Shown here: positions 19,755 through 27,970 of the stretch, one piece after another | Layout: every line of letters starts with the position of its first letter | Numbering within the stretch: the first letter of the stretch is position 1 | NCBI GenBank assembly: GCA_965216035.1 | Contig: CBDCFM010000019.1 | Span: 682,001 to 746,000, forward strand | Origin: G963664115 sp965216035 | GTDB taxonomy: Bacteria; Acidobacteriota; Terriglobia; 20CM-2-55-15 | Direction of reading: 5' to 3' | Length of the DNA: 64,000 nt | Notes under the pieces: model-generated | Database searches by the model: none | What the model was told of the DNA's origin: nothing | Seen by the model: only the letters and a program-made list of their open reading frames with translations | Program-made: the position numbers and the translations under genes

Positions 19755-21207
19755 GGCCGGGGAGGTAGCCCCCGAATAAAGTCTGCGGCCAGCCGGCCTC
19801 CGAAACGATATAGTCCCGGGATTCTCCGGCCAGTCTGCGGACTCGGTCCAGATCTATGCCGACCAGCTCGCCTTGCCACTTCATCACCTGCCCGCCAATG
19901 AGAACCGTGTCTACATTGCTCGTATCCATCCCGAGGACGACAGCGCCATAAGCATTGTTGACCGGAACGACGTTGATGGCGTCCATCCGCAGCATGATGA
20001 GATCGGCTTCCTTGCCGGGGGTGAGAGTCCCCGTTTTCCCGTCTAAGGCGTTGTCCCGGGCGCCCTGGATCGTGGCGAACTCCATTACATCCTGTACGGT
20101 GATCAGCGCCGGCGGATTAGGGTCTCCCGCCCTCTGGCGGGCGAGCGCCTGCATCCGTTGCAGCGTAAAAACCGTCCGCATCTGGGTGAAGAAGTCGCCA
20201 GCCATTTCAGTTTCGACGTCCGTGCTCAGGCTCGGCCGGATGCGGTGGTCGAGCGCCCGCTGGACGGGAGGAATCCCGTGACCCATCTCCATCTCGATCG
20301 GCGCCGCAATCGAAATGTGTCCACCTGTGTCGGCGACAAGCTGCCATTCTTCTTCCAGCAGATTCGTCGCATGGATGTAGGTGACATCCGGCCCCATGTC
20401 GTCGGCCAAGGGCAGCAACTGACCGCTCCCGTTGACATGGAGGGTGATCGCTGCGCCGACGTCACGCGCCACGGCCCAATCAGCCGGGTTGGCGCCGGCG
20501 GCCATGGCCAGCGTCAACAACTGGTCGTCGGAGGAGAACTGTTCGGCCCGCAACCGGCGGATATCCTCCGGGAATGCGTTCCTGGGTCCGGCTGTCCCCG
20601 CACCGTACGCATACACGCCGCGGATACCCGACTCCCGCAGGCCTTCGATGGCTGCACTAGTGTGCTCGGGACTGTTGCCGATGTGAGACCAGTCCAGCAC
20701 GGTCGTGACTCCGGCATTGATCGCCCCCAGGGCGATCACGAGATCCCCGATATACGCGTCCCGGGGGCGAAAGACCCCACGGGCGACCCCTGTGATGTCG
20801 CGCCCGTAGTCGCTGAGCAGACCGTTCGGGAGAATGTTTCGAAGTTGGCCCTGCCACATGTGGCGGTGGGTATCGACGAATCCTGGCATGACGATCATGT
20901 GCGATGCGTCAATCACGTCGGCTGACGCTTCGAGGTCGGGGCCGACCTCGGCGATCCTAGATCCATCGACCAATACGTCCCCCGTCTCGAAGTCGCCCAC
21001 AGCCGGGTCCATCGTAATCACCGTGCCGCCTTTCAAGAGCAGGCGGGAATCGAGAGGAATGAACGAGCCTTGGTTGTTTTCGACGACGGCCTCAGGAGCG
21101 CACCCTATAGCTCCGGTTGCAAGGAGTCCTGTTGTCAATTTTGCCGACATCTTAAGAAGATCGCGGCGTGAGAGTTGGTCCTTTAGGGTGAGCGCGTTTT
21201 CGGACAT
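19750..21207 (-). CDS. Tat-exported lipoprotein amidohydrolase
   Basis: A 485-residue metal-dependent hydrolase of the amidohydrolase superfamily (TRZ/ATZ/cytosine-deaminase branch). The N-terminus has a twin-arginine motif (SRRDLLK, residues 13-19) and a lipobox ending at Cys36 (GAIGCAPE), so it is probably a folded, exported lipoprotein. Metal ligands are HRH at 114-116 in GFVDTHRHMWQG, a His in ITLHVNG, and the Asp of SLSTDVETEM. The C-terminus has the usual small beta domain (GKEADLIMLRMDAINVVP). I chose the start at 21207 because AGGAGG lies eight bases upstream. The substrate is unknown. Confidence 0.85.
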   Translation of the reverse strand: MSENALTLKDQLSRRDLLKMSAKLTTGLLATGAIGCAPEAVVENNQGSFIPLDSRLLLKGGTVITMDPAVGDFETGDVLVDGSRIAEVGPDLEASADVIDASHMIVMPGFVDTHRHMWQGQLRNILPNGLLSDYGRDITGVARGVFRPRDAYIGDLVIALGAINAGVTTVLDWSHIGNSPEHTSAAIEGLRESGIRGVYAYGAGTAGPRNAFPEDIRRLRAEQFSSDDQLLTLAMAAGANPADWAVARDVGAAITLHVNGSGQLLPLADDMGPDVTYIHATNLLEEEWQLVADTGGHISIAAPIEMEMGHGIPPVQRALDHRIRPSLSTDVETEMAGDFFTQMRTVFTLQRMQALARQRAGDPNPPALITVQDVMEFATIQGARDNALDGKTGTLTPGKEADLIMLRMDAINVVPVNNAYGAVVLGMDTSNVDTVLIGGQVMKWQGELVGIDLDRVRRLAGESRDYIVSEAGWPQTLFGGYLPGH

Positions 21208-21523
21208 ACCGTTATCCTCCTTTAGCGCCGCAACGGGGAAGGGCACTCCGCCTTGTTCATCAGACCCCCTGGATTCAGCGACACAAACGAATTGATTTTA
21301 CGTCAGTGTGCGAGACGATCTGCGTGTTTGGCGGACTGTGCTGCGAGCGTCGGTATTGCAAGCGCGCGAGCTGGCCTCCTGTCGCGGCCTCCGATACTTT
21401 ACTCACTCCACCATTCCCGGGAGTGTGAGGATCCCCTGATGAGCGGGTTGTTGACCGGGTTACTTCGGGTGAATGAGACTGCATGAGGGAGTTGGGGTTA
21501 ATCAAGAAAGGCATGAGTCCGAA

Positions 21524-21585
21524 CTGTAGGGACGCTCTCTGAGCGCCCAGACAATTTGATGCGCGGTCACAGACCGCACCTACAG
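21524..21585. repeat. REP-like double hairpin
   Basis: The ends CTGTAGG and CCTACAG are inverted, and enclose two small hairpins, GACGCTCTCTGAGCGCCC and GCGCGGTCACAGACCGCACC. This is the usual build of bacterial intergenic REP elements. Only one copy is in the window, so the assignment rests on its structure. Confidence 0.45.
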
Positions 21586-21610
21586 TTGAAAGGATGCGAT
21601 CTACTGACGC

Positions 21611-21636
21611 CACGGGGGCCCGTTTGGGCCCCCGTG
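21611..21636 (-). terminator. Strong GC hairpin after the propeller gene
   Basis: CACGGGGGCCC, GTTT loop, GGGCCCCCGTG: an 11-bp perfect stem about 45 bases beyond the propeller gene's stop. No U-run follows on either strand, so it may act as an RNA-stabilising end rather than a classical terminator. Confidence 0.5.
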
Positions 21637-21679
21637 ACATTCATAGAATTCTCGTCGTTCCTGATGACGACCACGCGAA

Positions 21680-22522
21680 CTAGTCGTCAGCGGAGATGCT
21701 CCCTGGCGTAGCGGCGCGTGGCGTCTCATCGCGTTCCGCGAATATTTCGGGAACGTGAAACACCCGAATCTGGTTACCGGCTCCGGTCGCGACGATGACC
21801 TCATCATGGACAGGATCCAGAACAAGACCCGTCTGGTTGGCGCGTGCCCCCAGCGGAGTTGAGATTTTCCAGACAGGACGGGTGCCCTCGCCCCGGGTGT
21901 GGATGTCCCAGGCGTAGAGGTAGTCGCCCCTGAGGGTGATGATCAGGTCGTTGTAAACGTCGAACTGGTTGCCGCTGGGCCCTGGAATTCTTCCAACTGG
22001 CGGCGTATTCCCGCTCGCGGTCCGATCATAGATCAAAATACCCCCACTCTCAGCGACGAGCAGGAGGTCGTTCTTGTTGTCGACCCGCATCGATGGACGG
22101 CCGCCCCCGAACTGGGTGGCGGGCCCGCTCAGAATCCGTTTGGGAGCGACATTGCCGTTCGCTTCCCGGTCAAAGACCAGAATGGCTCCAAGTGGGTCTC
22201 GATCGTCACCGTGGTTGGTCGCGATGATGATCTCGTTGTTGATCGGGTCGATGGTGACTTTATCCAACCCGCGTTCGCTTACGATCTGGGTCCTAGGACC
22301 CTGGATGATGCGAATGGGCGCTTCTTCGCCATTCGCATCGCCCCGGAATGTCATAATCGCCTGGGCGAAAGGACTCGTCACGACAAGTTCATCGTGAAGC
22401 GCATCGAACATCACATCATGCATCGTCCGGCCGAGCCGGGACGCAACACCTTCAATCACACGTGTCGGAACCGCGTTTTCCTCCGCCAACCTGGCGAAGG
22501 CCGCAACCTGCGGATGGTTCAC
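21680..22522 (-). CDS. 3' part of a secreted beta-propeller protein, beyond an in-frame TGA
   Basis: A 280-codon open frame that could start at GTG 22522 but more probably is the end of the gene starting at 24019: the frame is the same and the only separator is one TGA (22523-22525). The repeat unit that spans the TGA reads EEILVPN-stop-VNHPQVAAFARLAEEN then AVPTRVIEG, which fits the repeat pattern of the protein (E-I-V-N...F...A.GN..P.R.I.G) with no loss. It contains about five more blades (for example DELVVTSPFAQAIMTFRGDA). It has no signal peptide of its own and no ribosome-binding site, supporting one original gene. Confidence 0.7.
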   Translation of the reverse strand: MNHPQVAAFARLAEENAVPTRVIEGVASRLGRTMHDVMFDALHDELVVTSPFAQAIMTFRGDANGEEAPIRIIQGPRTQIVSERGLDKVTIDPINNEIIIATNHGDDRDPLGAILVFDREANGNVAPKRILSGPATQFGGGRPSMRVDNKNDLLLVAESGGILIYDRTASGNTPPVGRIPGPSGNQFDVYNDLIITLRGDYLYAWDIHTRGEGTRPVWKISTPLGARANQTGLVLDPVHDEVIVATGAGNQIRVFHVPEIFAERDETPRAATPGSISADD

Positions 22523-24019
22523 TCAGTTAGGTACCAGGATTTCTTCCCGGTTGGGGTCATAGGTCACCGCCGCGGTCCGGCCGAAAATCAACGACTGGTG
22601 TTCCTCCGGCGCAGCGCGTACGACACGCACGGGCGCCACGTTCCCGTTAGCCTCGAGCGGAAACGCCACTCCCGATGCGTTCCCCAGGTTGGACACCCAC
22701 AACTCCTGGTTCACGGTGTCGACAGCCAATCCGGTCGGATGCACCAACTTCGTCCGATCGCCCTTGATGACTCGCGTCGGCCCCACGTTGCCGTCGGCGG
22801 TGTCCAAGCCAGTGAAAACCAGGATCGAGTGATCCATGTCATTGGCCACATAGAGGTCTCCGGTTTCCTGGTTCACGGTCATGTTTCCAGGCCAGTTCAA
22901 CTGCGTCCGGTCCCCTTCAATCACACGTATCGGCGCCGCGTCTCCGCGGGCGTCGACCGAATAGATCGTGATCGAGCTCGGGTTGAACCTGCCCGCGGAG
23001 GAATCGCCAACAGGAGAAATGTTCCTGCCATTGTCTTCGGAACCCGTCGTCCCACCTCTTGAATCTGCGAAATCCGTGGCATGGCCCCAGTTGTTCACGT
23101 ACAGGAGCCCCCGCTCGGAGTCGACGGCGATGCCGTGGGGTGTTTCCAGCTGGGTGCGATCCCCAACGATACGGCGCAGCGGCTCTTCATCCCCCTCGGC
23201 ATTCTTGTTATACACAACCACCTCGGGCGGGTACTCCACGGTGATGTAGAGCTCCTCCCTCACCTCGTCGATGGCAACGCTGTAGACCCGATGGGGGGTG
23301 TTCAGGATGCGCTTGGGCGCGACGTTACCCCCGGCGTCGTGGGCAAACACCACCATCTTGTCGCCCGTGTCCGATTCGACCGAATACATATCCCCGTTCA
23401 CCGGATCTATGTAGAGGCCGTTGTTGAACTGCATCTCGGTCTGATCGCCGATGATTACCCGCTTCGGTTCGGAAAATCGGGCCCGAGGAGGCGTGTTCTC
23501 CGTCCGGTTGAAGATGTAAGCGGACCATAGATTATTGTCCTGCAGGATCACTTCATTGGTCCTGGAATTGACGCCGATCGCGGTAAAGGTGGGGTAGGTA
23601 TCCGCGAGCGTGCGCCTGTGGGTCGAGGTCGACTGCCTGTCGGCATTGAATTCTGCCGGTCCGCCTCGCCCTCCCTGCGGCATTCCCTGCCCTTGTTGCC
23701 GTAGGGAAGCCGTCAGAAATGAAGCGCCTCCCCGCTGCTCCAGAGCGGCGATCGGATTTTCCGAACTTAAATTGAGGTTGGCAGGATCTACCCACTCGCA
23801 CCCGTCCATCACGGGGAACTCCTGGATGGAAACCAATCGCGACGCGCCTTCGGCTAGAGCCGCGCCTTCGGCTAGAGCCGCGCTCTCGGTGAGTTCCGGG
23901 GTCGCCTCCGGAACAACTCCGACGGTTGCTTCCGGAACACCGGCCGTCCAGACGCCCGCAATCCCGATCACCGTGACCGCGAGAATTGCCAGCACACTCC
24001 TGCTTTTCGTAAGGTGCAT
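22523..24019 (-). CDS. Secreted beta-propeller (NHL/SMP-30-like repeat) protein, N-terminal part
   Basis: A 498-residue product. The start ATG at 24019 has AAAGGAG seven bases upstream and opens a signal peptide (MHLTKSRSVLAILAVTVIGI). A low-complexity linker with a tandem AEGAAL repeat follows, then six or more repeats of about 50 residues of the form ITIYSVDARGDAAPIRVIEG. Such repeats fold as blades of a beta-propeller. The frame ends at TGA inside a repeat; the remaining blades lie in frame at 21680-22522. Probably a periplasmic or extracellular binding protein; the ligand is unknown. Confidence 0.75.
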   Translation of the reverse strand: MHLTKSRSVLAILAVTVIGIAGVWTAGVPEATVGVVPEATPELTESAALAEGAALAEGASRLVSIQEFPVMDGCEWVDPANLNLSSENPIAALEQRGGASFLTASLRQQGQGMPQGGRGGPAEFNADRQSTSTHRRTLADTYPTFTAIGVNSRTNEVILQDNNLWSAYIFNRTENTPPRARFSEPKRVIIGDQTEMQFNNGLYIDPVNGDMYSVESDTGDKMVVFAHDAGGNVAPKRILNTPHRVYSVAIDEVREELYITVEYPPEVVVYNKNAEGDEEPLRRIVGDRTQLETPHGIAVDSERGLLYVNNWGHATDFADSRGGTTGSEDNGRNISPVGDSSAGRFNPSSITIYSVDARGDAAPIRVIEGDRTQLNWPGNMTVNQETGDLYVANDMDHSILVFTGLDTADGNVGPTRVIKGDRTKLVHPTGLAVDTVNQELWVSNLGNASGVAFPLEANGNVAPVRVVRAAPEEHQSLIFGRTAAVTYDPNREEILVPN

Positions 24020-24339
24020 GAATACTCCTTTCAGATAACTTCTGTGTAGTCGGACTGGCAAAGACGCCGATCGCGTCCGAACCACGGCGAATAGCTTCGT
24101 GGAAACTCATCCATAACGTAGCCCGTCTGCGGCGGATAGGAGAATAAGAGGCCCTTTCCCGCTGGAGATGGAATGAGTTTGAGCAATTCGTTCGCTCCTG
24201 CACGGGAAATGCAAGTGAAATCCGGTCCGCGGAACCAACTGCAGAACCCGGGATCGACTGAGGCAACGAATATGGCGTTCTGTCAGGTTAATGAAATCAC
24301 TTCAAACCAGGCGCGAGGCCCTCCGATATCCAGCCGTAC
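24020..24339. other. Intergenic region upstream of the propeller gene
   Basis: Holds the ribosome-binding site of the propeller gene and presumably its promoter. No gene, RNA or repeat recognised. Confidence 0.35.
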
Positions 24340-24726
24340 TCAGTCTCGCTCGACGGTGAGGGTGAGACCGTGGCCAGCGGTAACTCTCACGGTCGTTCCC
24401 TCCGTCAATGGGGTGTCCGGTGTCTGTGTTTCGGCCCGCCATAGTTCTCCGTGCACACGGATGTACCCATCTGGAGCAAGGGGCCTGGCGACGACTCCGC
24501 GAACACCGACGAGGCAGCCGGCACCTCCCCGTGGGTCGTGTTCATAGGCCCGACGGAGGAATCGATAGAGAAGGAGGTCTTTAGCAATCCATACCCCGAC
24601 GAGGAGTGCGGACTGCTCCACCCGTAAGCGGAGGAACATCACAATGGTCATTAACAGCAGCCAGCCCGGGGTTTGCAGGAGGAGGTATTTTAGAAACGTC
24701 CGGCCGGGCCATCGTATCGTCGTCAT
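24340..24726 (-). CDS. NfeD-like membrane protein
   Basis: A 128-residue protein. Residues 10-50 form two hydrophobic segments (YLLLQTPGWLLLMTIVMFL and SALLVGVWIAKDLLLYRFL). The C-terminal half (GVRGVVARPLAPDGYIRVHG, then GTTVRVTAGHGLTLTVERD) matches the OB-fold NfeD C-terminal domain, including the G-x-A-x-T/V-x-L-x-P-x-G-x-v-x-v-x-G-e-x-w pattern. NfeD proteins partner membrane proteases or stomatins, but no such gene is adjacent here. It lies 13 bases downstream of the next gene on the same strand. Confidence 0.75.
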   Translation of the reverse strand: MTTIRWPGRTFLKYLLLQTPGWLLLMTIVMFLRLRVEQSALLVGVWIAKDLLLYRFLRRAYEHDPRGGAGCLVGVRGVVARPLAPDGYIRVHGELWRAETQTPDTPLTEGTTVRVTAGHGLTLTVERD

Positions 24727-24739
24727 TGGCCTCTATACT

Positions 24740-25117
24740 CTATAAACCAACGGCATCCAGCAGACGACCCCTAAGGGCCTGGAGGTACTCGACCGGTTCC
24801 CGCGTGCCTTCCTCACCCGCCCACATGCTGTCGTTTGAGGCCGCGAGTATTTCAGCAATACATACTGAAGACAATCCCAACTCCTGACCTGCACTGGATC
24901 CCGTCTTTTCATCATGCTCAGTTCTATTCAGCGCATAGCAGACAGCAGCGACCGGGTCAAATATCTTACCCCTAGGCGCGGCGCTCCTGCACGAAGCACG
25001 AACAACCAAACGGGGCAGGACTCGACGTTCAAAAGTCGATTCAATGTCAGGTTGCAACGTCCAGTCGAACTGATCGCGTATGTTCTTTAGTGCATCGGTG
25101 AAACTCTCGTTCGTCAC
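24740..25117 (-). CDS. Hypothetical protein cotranscribed with the NfeD-like gene
   Basis: About 125 residues; I do not recognise the family. It is soluble, with a basic patch (STFERRVLPRLVVRASCRSA) and a C-terminal helical part (EPVEYLQALRGRLLDAVGL). The start is taken as GTG 25117, preceded by GGGGGAG; TTG at 25129 is an alternative. The 13-base gap to the NfeD-like gene suggests one transcript. Confidence 0.5.
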   Translation of the reverse strand: MTNESFTDALKNIRDQFDWTLQPDIESTFERRVLPRLVVRASCRSAAPRGKIFDPVAAVCYALNRTEHDEKTGSSAGQELGLSSVCIAEILAASNDSMWAGEEGTREPVEYLQALRGRLLDAVGL

Positions 25118-25382
25118 AGACTCCCCCAATCGCTGGAGTGTGAACCCAACGTCTTCAGAAACCTTCGATAGGTATTGTCTGCATGTCCTCAGAATACTTC
25201 GGGCAACAAGGATCGTATTCCCAAGGGACGGTTTTCAAGTTATACCACTTCCGTCCTAAGATTCTCGATCCTCATTCAGATCGTTCCAAGCAGAAAAAGT
25301 GTCCCGGAGTATTTCGACGGACTCAGTCCGAAATGCTCTGACGGGCTACACCGAGGCAGCCTGAGTGGCATCAAGCAGACTG

Positions 25383-25766
25383 AGCAACCCGTGGCAGAAG
25401 TCCCGAGGACCGCGCGCAGGGGTCTTCGGGTTGTAGGCGCGAAGTGAGGAGTGGGCACCGAGGTTAGAAACCGAGGCCGCAGGCGCCGTCTTTGCATCGT
25501 GACCGGCCTGACCAATGCCGGACAAAGCCTGCGGGGCGCCTGCGGCCTCCGTTTGATACGTCGGTGGCCCCCTGCGCCCGAAGGGTTACGGCGAAACGGG
25601 GCCGTCTTCGTTGTCGCCGACTCCTCCCAATGAATGCGCATTGTCTCTTCTTCGCGGCTTCGGGCCAGCGCCTCTTCGCGACTTCGGGTCGGCGCTTCGT
25701 CGCCTCCTAGAATCCCGTCCCGTTTGTCCGTAACGCGGTCCTCGGGACTTCTGCCACGGGCTGCTA
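25383..25766. repeat. 384-bp element with inverted ends and internal tandem repeats
   Basis: The left end carries GTGGCAGAAGTCCCGAGGAC (25389-25408) inside GAGCAACCC...CGCG; the right end carries the same sequence inverted, from CGCGGTCCTCGGGACTTCTG to GCTGCTAG (25733-25766). About 30 bases pair with one or two mismatches. Internally it has an imperfect copy and one good copy of the 24-bp unit found four times at 1-104, and the same tail. No open frame looks coding. The right end supplies or abuts the TAG stop codon of phhA (25764-25766). Confidence 0.7.
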
Positions 25767-26603
25767 GATGTCTGGGGTGTCGCCCCATCCCTCCCGATTG
25801 CCCCGCGTGATCACACGGTCGCTTTCGAGCACCGCACCCGCGTCCAGATCGGGCATTGACCTGAGGCGCGCGTAGTAGGGCGTGAAATCGGGTAGTGTGG
25901 CATCGAAGAGTTGCTTGAAAGTATCAATGACGAAATAGGTCTTCTGGAAGGTGTCAATACGGTACTGGGTGCGCATGACTCGAAGCAGGTCGAAGCCGAT
26001 GCGGTTGGGACTGGGGCTTTCCACCGAATAGAGAGATTCGGCCTTGGAGGAAAGAATGCCCGAGCCGTAAATGCGAAGTCCGCCGGCACCCTCATCCCGG
26101 ATCAGCCCAAACTCGACCGTATACCAGTAAAGCCGGGCCAGATGCTGGATTTCTCCCATGCGCTCGGCCTTCAGGCCACCCCGCCCATAGGCCTGCATGT
26201 AGTTTGCAAACACAGGGTTGATCAGCAGCGGCACGTGACCGAAGATGTCATGGAAAACATCGGGCTCCCGCAGATAGTCCATTTGCCGGGGCTTGCGGAT
26301 CCACCAGGTTACGGGAAAGCGGCGATTGGACAGGTGCTCGAAGAACACCGCGTCGGGGACTAGCCCGGGCACGGCGACGATGGACCAGCCCGTGGCCCTG
26401 CGGAGGATCTCCGACAGTTTCTCGAACACGGGGATCCGATCCGCGACTACGCCGAGGCTCTCCAATCCCTCCAGAAACGCCTCGCAGGCACGTCCGGCCA
26501 GCAAGGGTACCTGGCGCTCGAAAAGGGTACGCCAGGTATCGTGATCTTTCTTAGTATATCGCTCGAAAGGCTGGTCAATTCTGTAGTTGGAACCCACGTC
26601 CAC
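25764..26603 (-). CDS. phhA: Phenylalanine 4-hydroxylase
   Basis: A 279-residue pterin-dependent monooxygenase that converts Phe to Tyr. The iron-binding motif is FHDIFGHVPLL (two His) and the third ligand is the Glu in YWYTVEFGLI; TWWIRKPRQMDYLREPDVFH is the conserved cofactor/substrate wall. The length is normal for the bacterial single-domain enzyme. The start is GTG 26603, eight bases after the stop of fahA. It is the last gene of the aromatic catabolism operon. Its stop codon coincides with the end of the repeat element at 25383-25766. No gene for pterin recycling is nearby. Confidence 0.95.
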   Translation of the reverse strand: MDVGSNYRIDQPFERYTKKDHDTWRTLFERQVPLLAGRACEAFLEGLESLGVVADRIPVFEKLSEILRRATGWSIVAVPGLVPDAVFFEHLSNRRFPVTWWIRKPRQMDYLREPDVFHDIFGHVPLLINPVFANYMQAYGRGGLKAERMGEIQHLARLYWYTVEFGLIRDEGAGGLRIYGSGILSSKAESLYSVESPSPNRIGFDLLRVMRTQYRIDTFQKTYFVIDTFKQLFDATLPDFTPYYARLRSMPDLDAGAVLESDRVITRGNREGWGDTPDI

Positions 26604-26611
26604 CTAGTGCC

Positions 26612-27970
26612 TCAAGCAGTTTTCTGGATCGGGGGAGCTGGCAGGATCCTTCCGCGACATTCTCCCAGTCCAATGCGGACGAACCCTTCAGCTTTGCAAT
26701 GGCCTTTCAGTGTCACCTCGTCGCCGTCAGCCAGAAAACGCCGCGTTTCACCACCGGGAAGCGTGATGGGCTCACTACCACCACGAGTCCGTTCCAGCAG
26801 ACAGCCGACATTGTCTTCAGCCGGACCGGAGATCGTTCCCGAGCCCAGCAAGTCGCCTGGGAGAAGATTGCAGCCATTGCTGGTATGATGCGTCACCATC
26901 TGTCCGGGAGTCCAGTAAAGGTCGCGGACATGGCCCTGACTCAAGCGGACCGGAGCGATGTTCTGGTCACGCATGCGCGTCGTTGACAGAAATACCTCAA
27001 TGTTCACGTCCAGGCCGGCCCGTTCAACCTGAGAGCCATGATCCAGGTAGGGCAACGGCGGCGGATCGTCCAGGGGCCTCCGGCAGGCACGTAGGCGGTA
27101 GGGTTCCAAAGCCTCGAAGGTCACCACCCACGGGGACAGGGAGGTGGCGAAACTCTTGGCGAGAAACGGGCCCAGGGGTCGGTATTCCCATTTCTGTATG
27201 TCCCGCCCCGACCAGTCGTTGAGCAGGCATATCCCGAAGAGTCGATCCTCCGCATCCGAAATCCCCACGGGCTCCCCCAGGGGGTTGCCCGGCCCCACCA
27301 AAAACCCCAGCTCCGCTTCATAGTCCAACATTCTACTTGGACCGAGTATCGGTGCGGGGGAGTCGTCCGTCTTGACCTGCCCGCAAGGACGCCGCACTGG
27401 GGCGGGGCTGACAACGATGGAGGAGGCGCGTCCGTGGTACCCGACGGGGAGATACCGGTAGTTTGGTTGCAGGGGGTGGTCGGGTCGGAACAAGCGGCCG
27501 ACGTTGGTAGCATGATCAATAGACGCGAAAAAGTCCGTATAGTCGCCCACTTTCACCGGTAGGAAGAGCTCGGCTTCGCGCATGGCGGGAACGAATTGCG
27601 TTTTCCAGGCGGCCCGTGCCTGGATGCGCGTGTCCCCGTCCCGCAGCAGTGCCACCAGCTGCCGGCGCAGCGGGGACCATGTTTCGACGCCGAGTGCCAT
27701 CAGGCGGTTGAGCGAGCTGTCCCTGCAAACTTCTGCGGTTCGTGCTGCCTTATCCGTGAAAAAGCCCGCCGTGTGGCAAGCTGCCAGATCCAGGATTCGA
27801 TCCCCGATCGCGACACCGACCCGCGGGGCCTCATGGCTCGCGTATCGCTTGAATATGCCGAACGGCAAGTTCTGAATCGGAAAGTCGGACTCCGGATGAT
27901 TGGCGGAGGCCAGCCAGCTCCGGAGGGCGGCATCATGGGTGTCGTCGGTTTCGTCGCTTCTGCGCTTCAT
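26612..27970 (-). CDS. fahA: Fumarylacetoacetase
   Basis: A 452-residue enzyme that hydrolyses fumarylacetoacetate to fumarate and acetoacetate, the last step of homogentisate catabolism. It has the N-terminal SH3-like domain (PFGIFKRYASHEAPRVGVAI) and the catalytic FAH domain with YTDFFASIDHATNVG, YDYEAELGFLVGPGNPLG-type metal-binding Glu residues (MLDYEAELGFLVG) and NDWSGRDIQKWEY. The start codon overlaps the stop of the upstream unknown gene by four bases, and phhA follows after eight bases, so translation is probably coupled. Confidence 0.95.
   Translation of the reverse strand: MKRRSDETDDTHDAALRSWLASANHPESDFPIQNLPFGIFKRYASHEAPRVGVAIGDRILDLAACHTAGFFTDKAARTAEVCRDSSLNRLMALGVETWSPLRRQLVALLRDGDTRIQARAAWKTQFVPAMREAELFLPVKVGDYTDFFASIDHATNVGRLFRPDHPLQPNYRYLPVGYHGRASSIVVSPAPVRRPCGQVKTDDSPAPILGPSRMLDYEAELGFLVGPGNPLGEPVGISDAEDRLFGICLLNDWSGRDIQKWEYRPLGPFLAKSFATSLSPWVVTFEALEPYRLRACRRPLDDPPPLPYLDHGSQVERAGLDVNIEVFLSTTRMRDQNIAPVRLSQGHVRDLYWTPGQMVTHHTSNGCNLLPGDLLGSGTISGPAEDNVGCLLERTRGGSEPITLPGGETRRFLADGDEVTLKGHCKAEGFVRIGLGECRGRILPAPPIQKTA

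Larger units (their letters stand above)
21208..21679. other. Intergenic region with REP-like repeat and hairpin
   Basis: No gene is seen. The region holds a REP-like inverted repeat (21524-21585) and a strong GC hairpin (21611-21636), both annotated separately. Confidence 0.45.
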
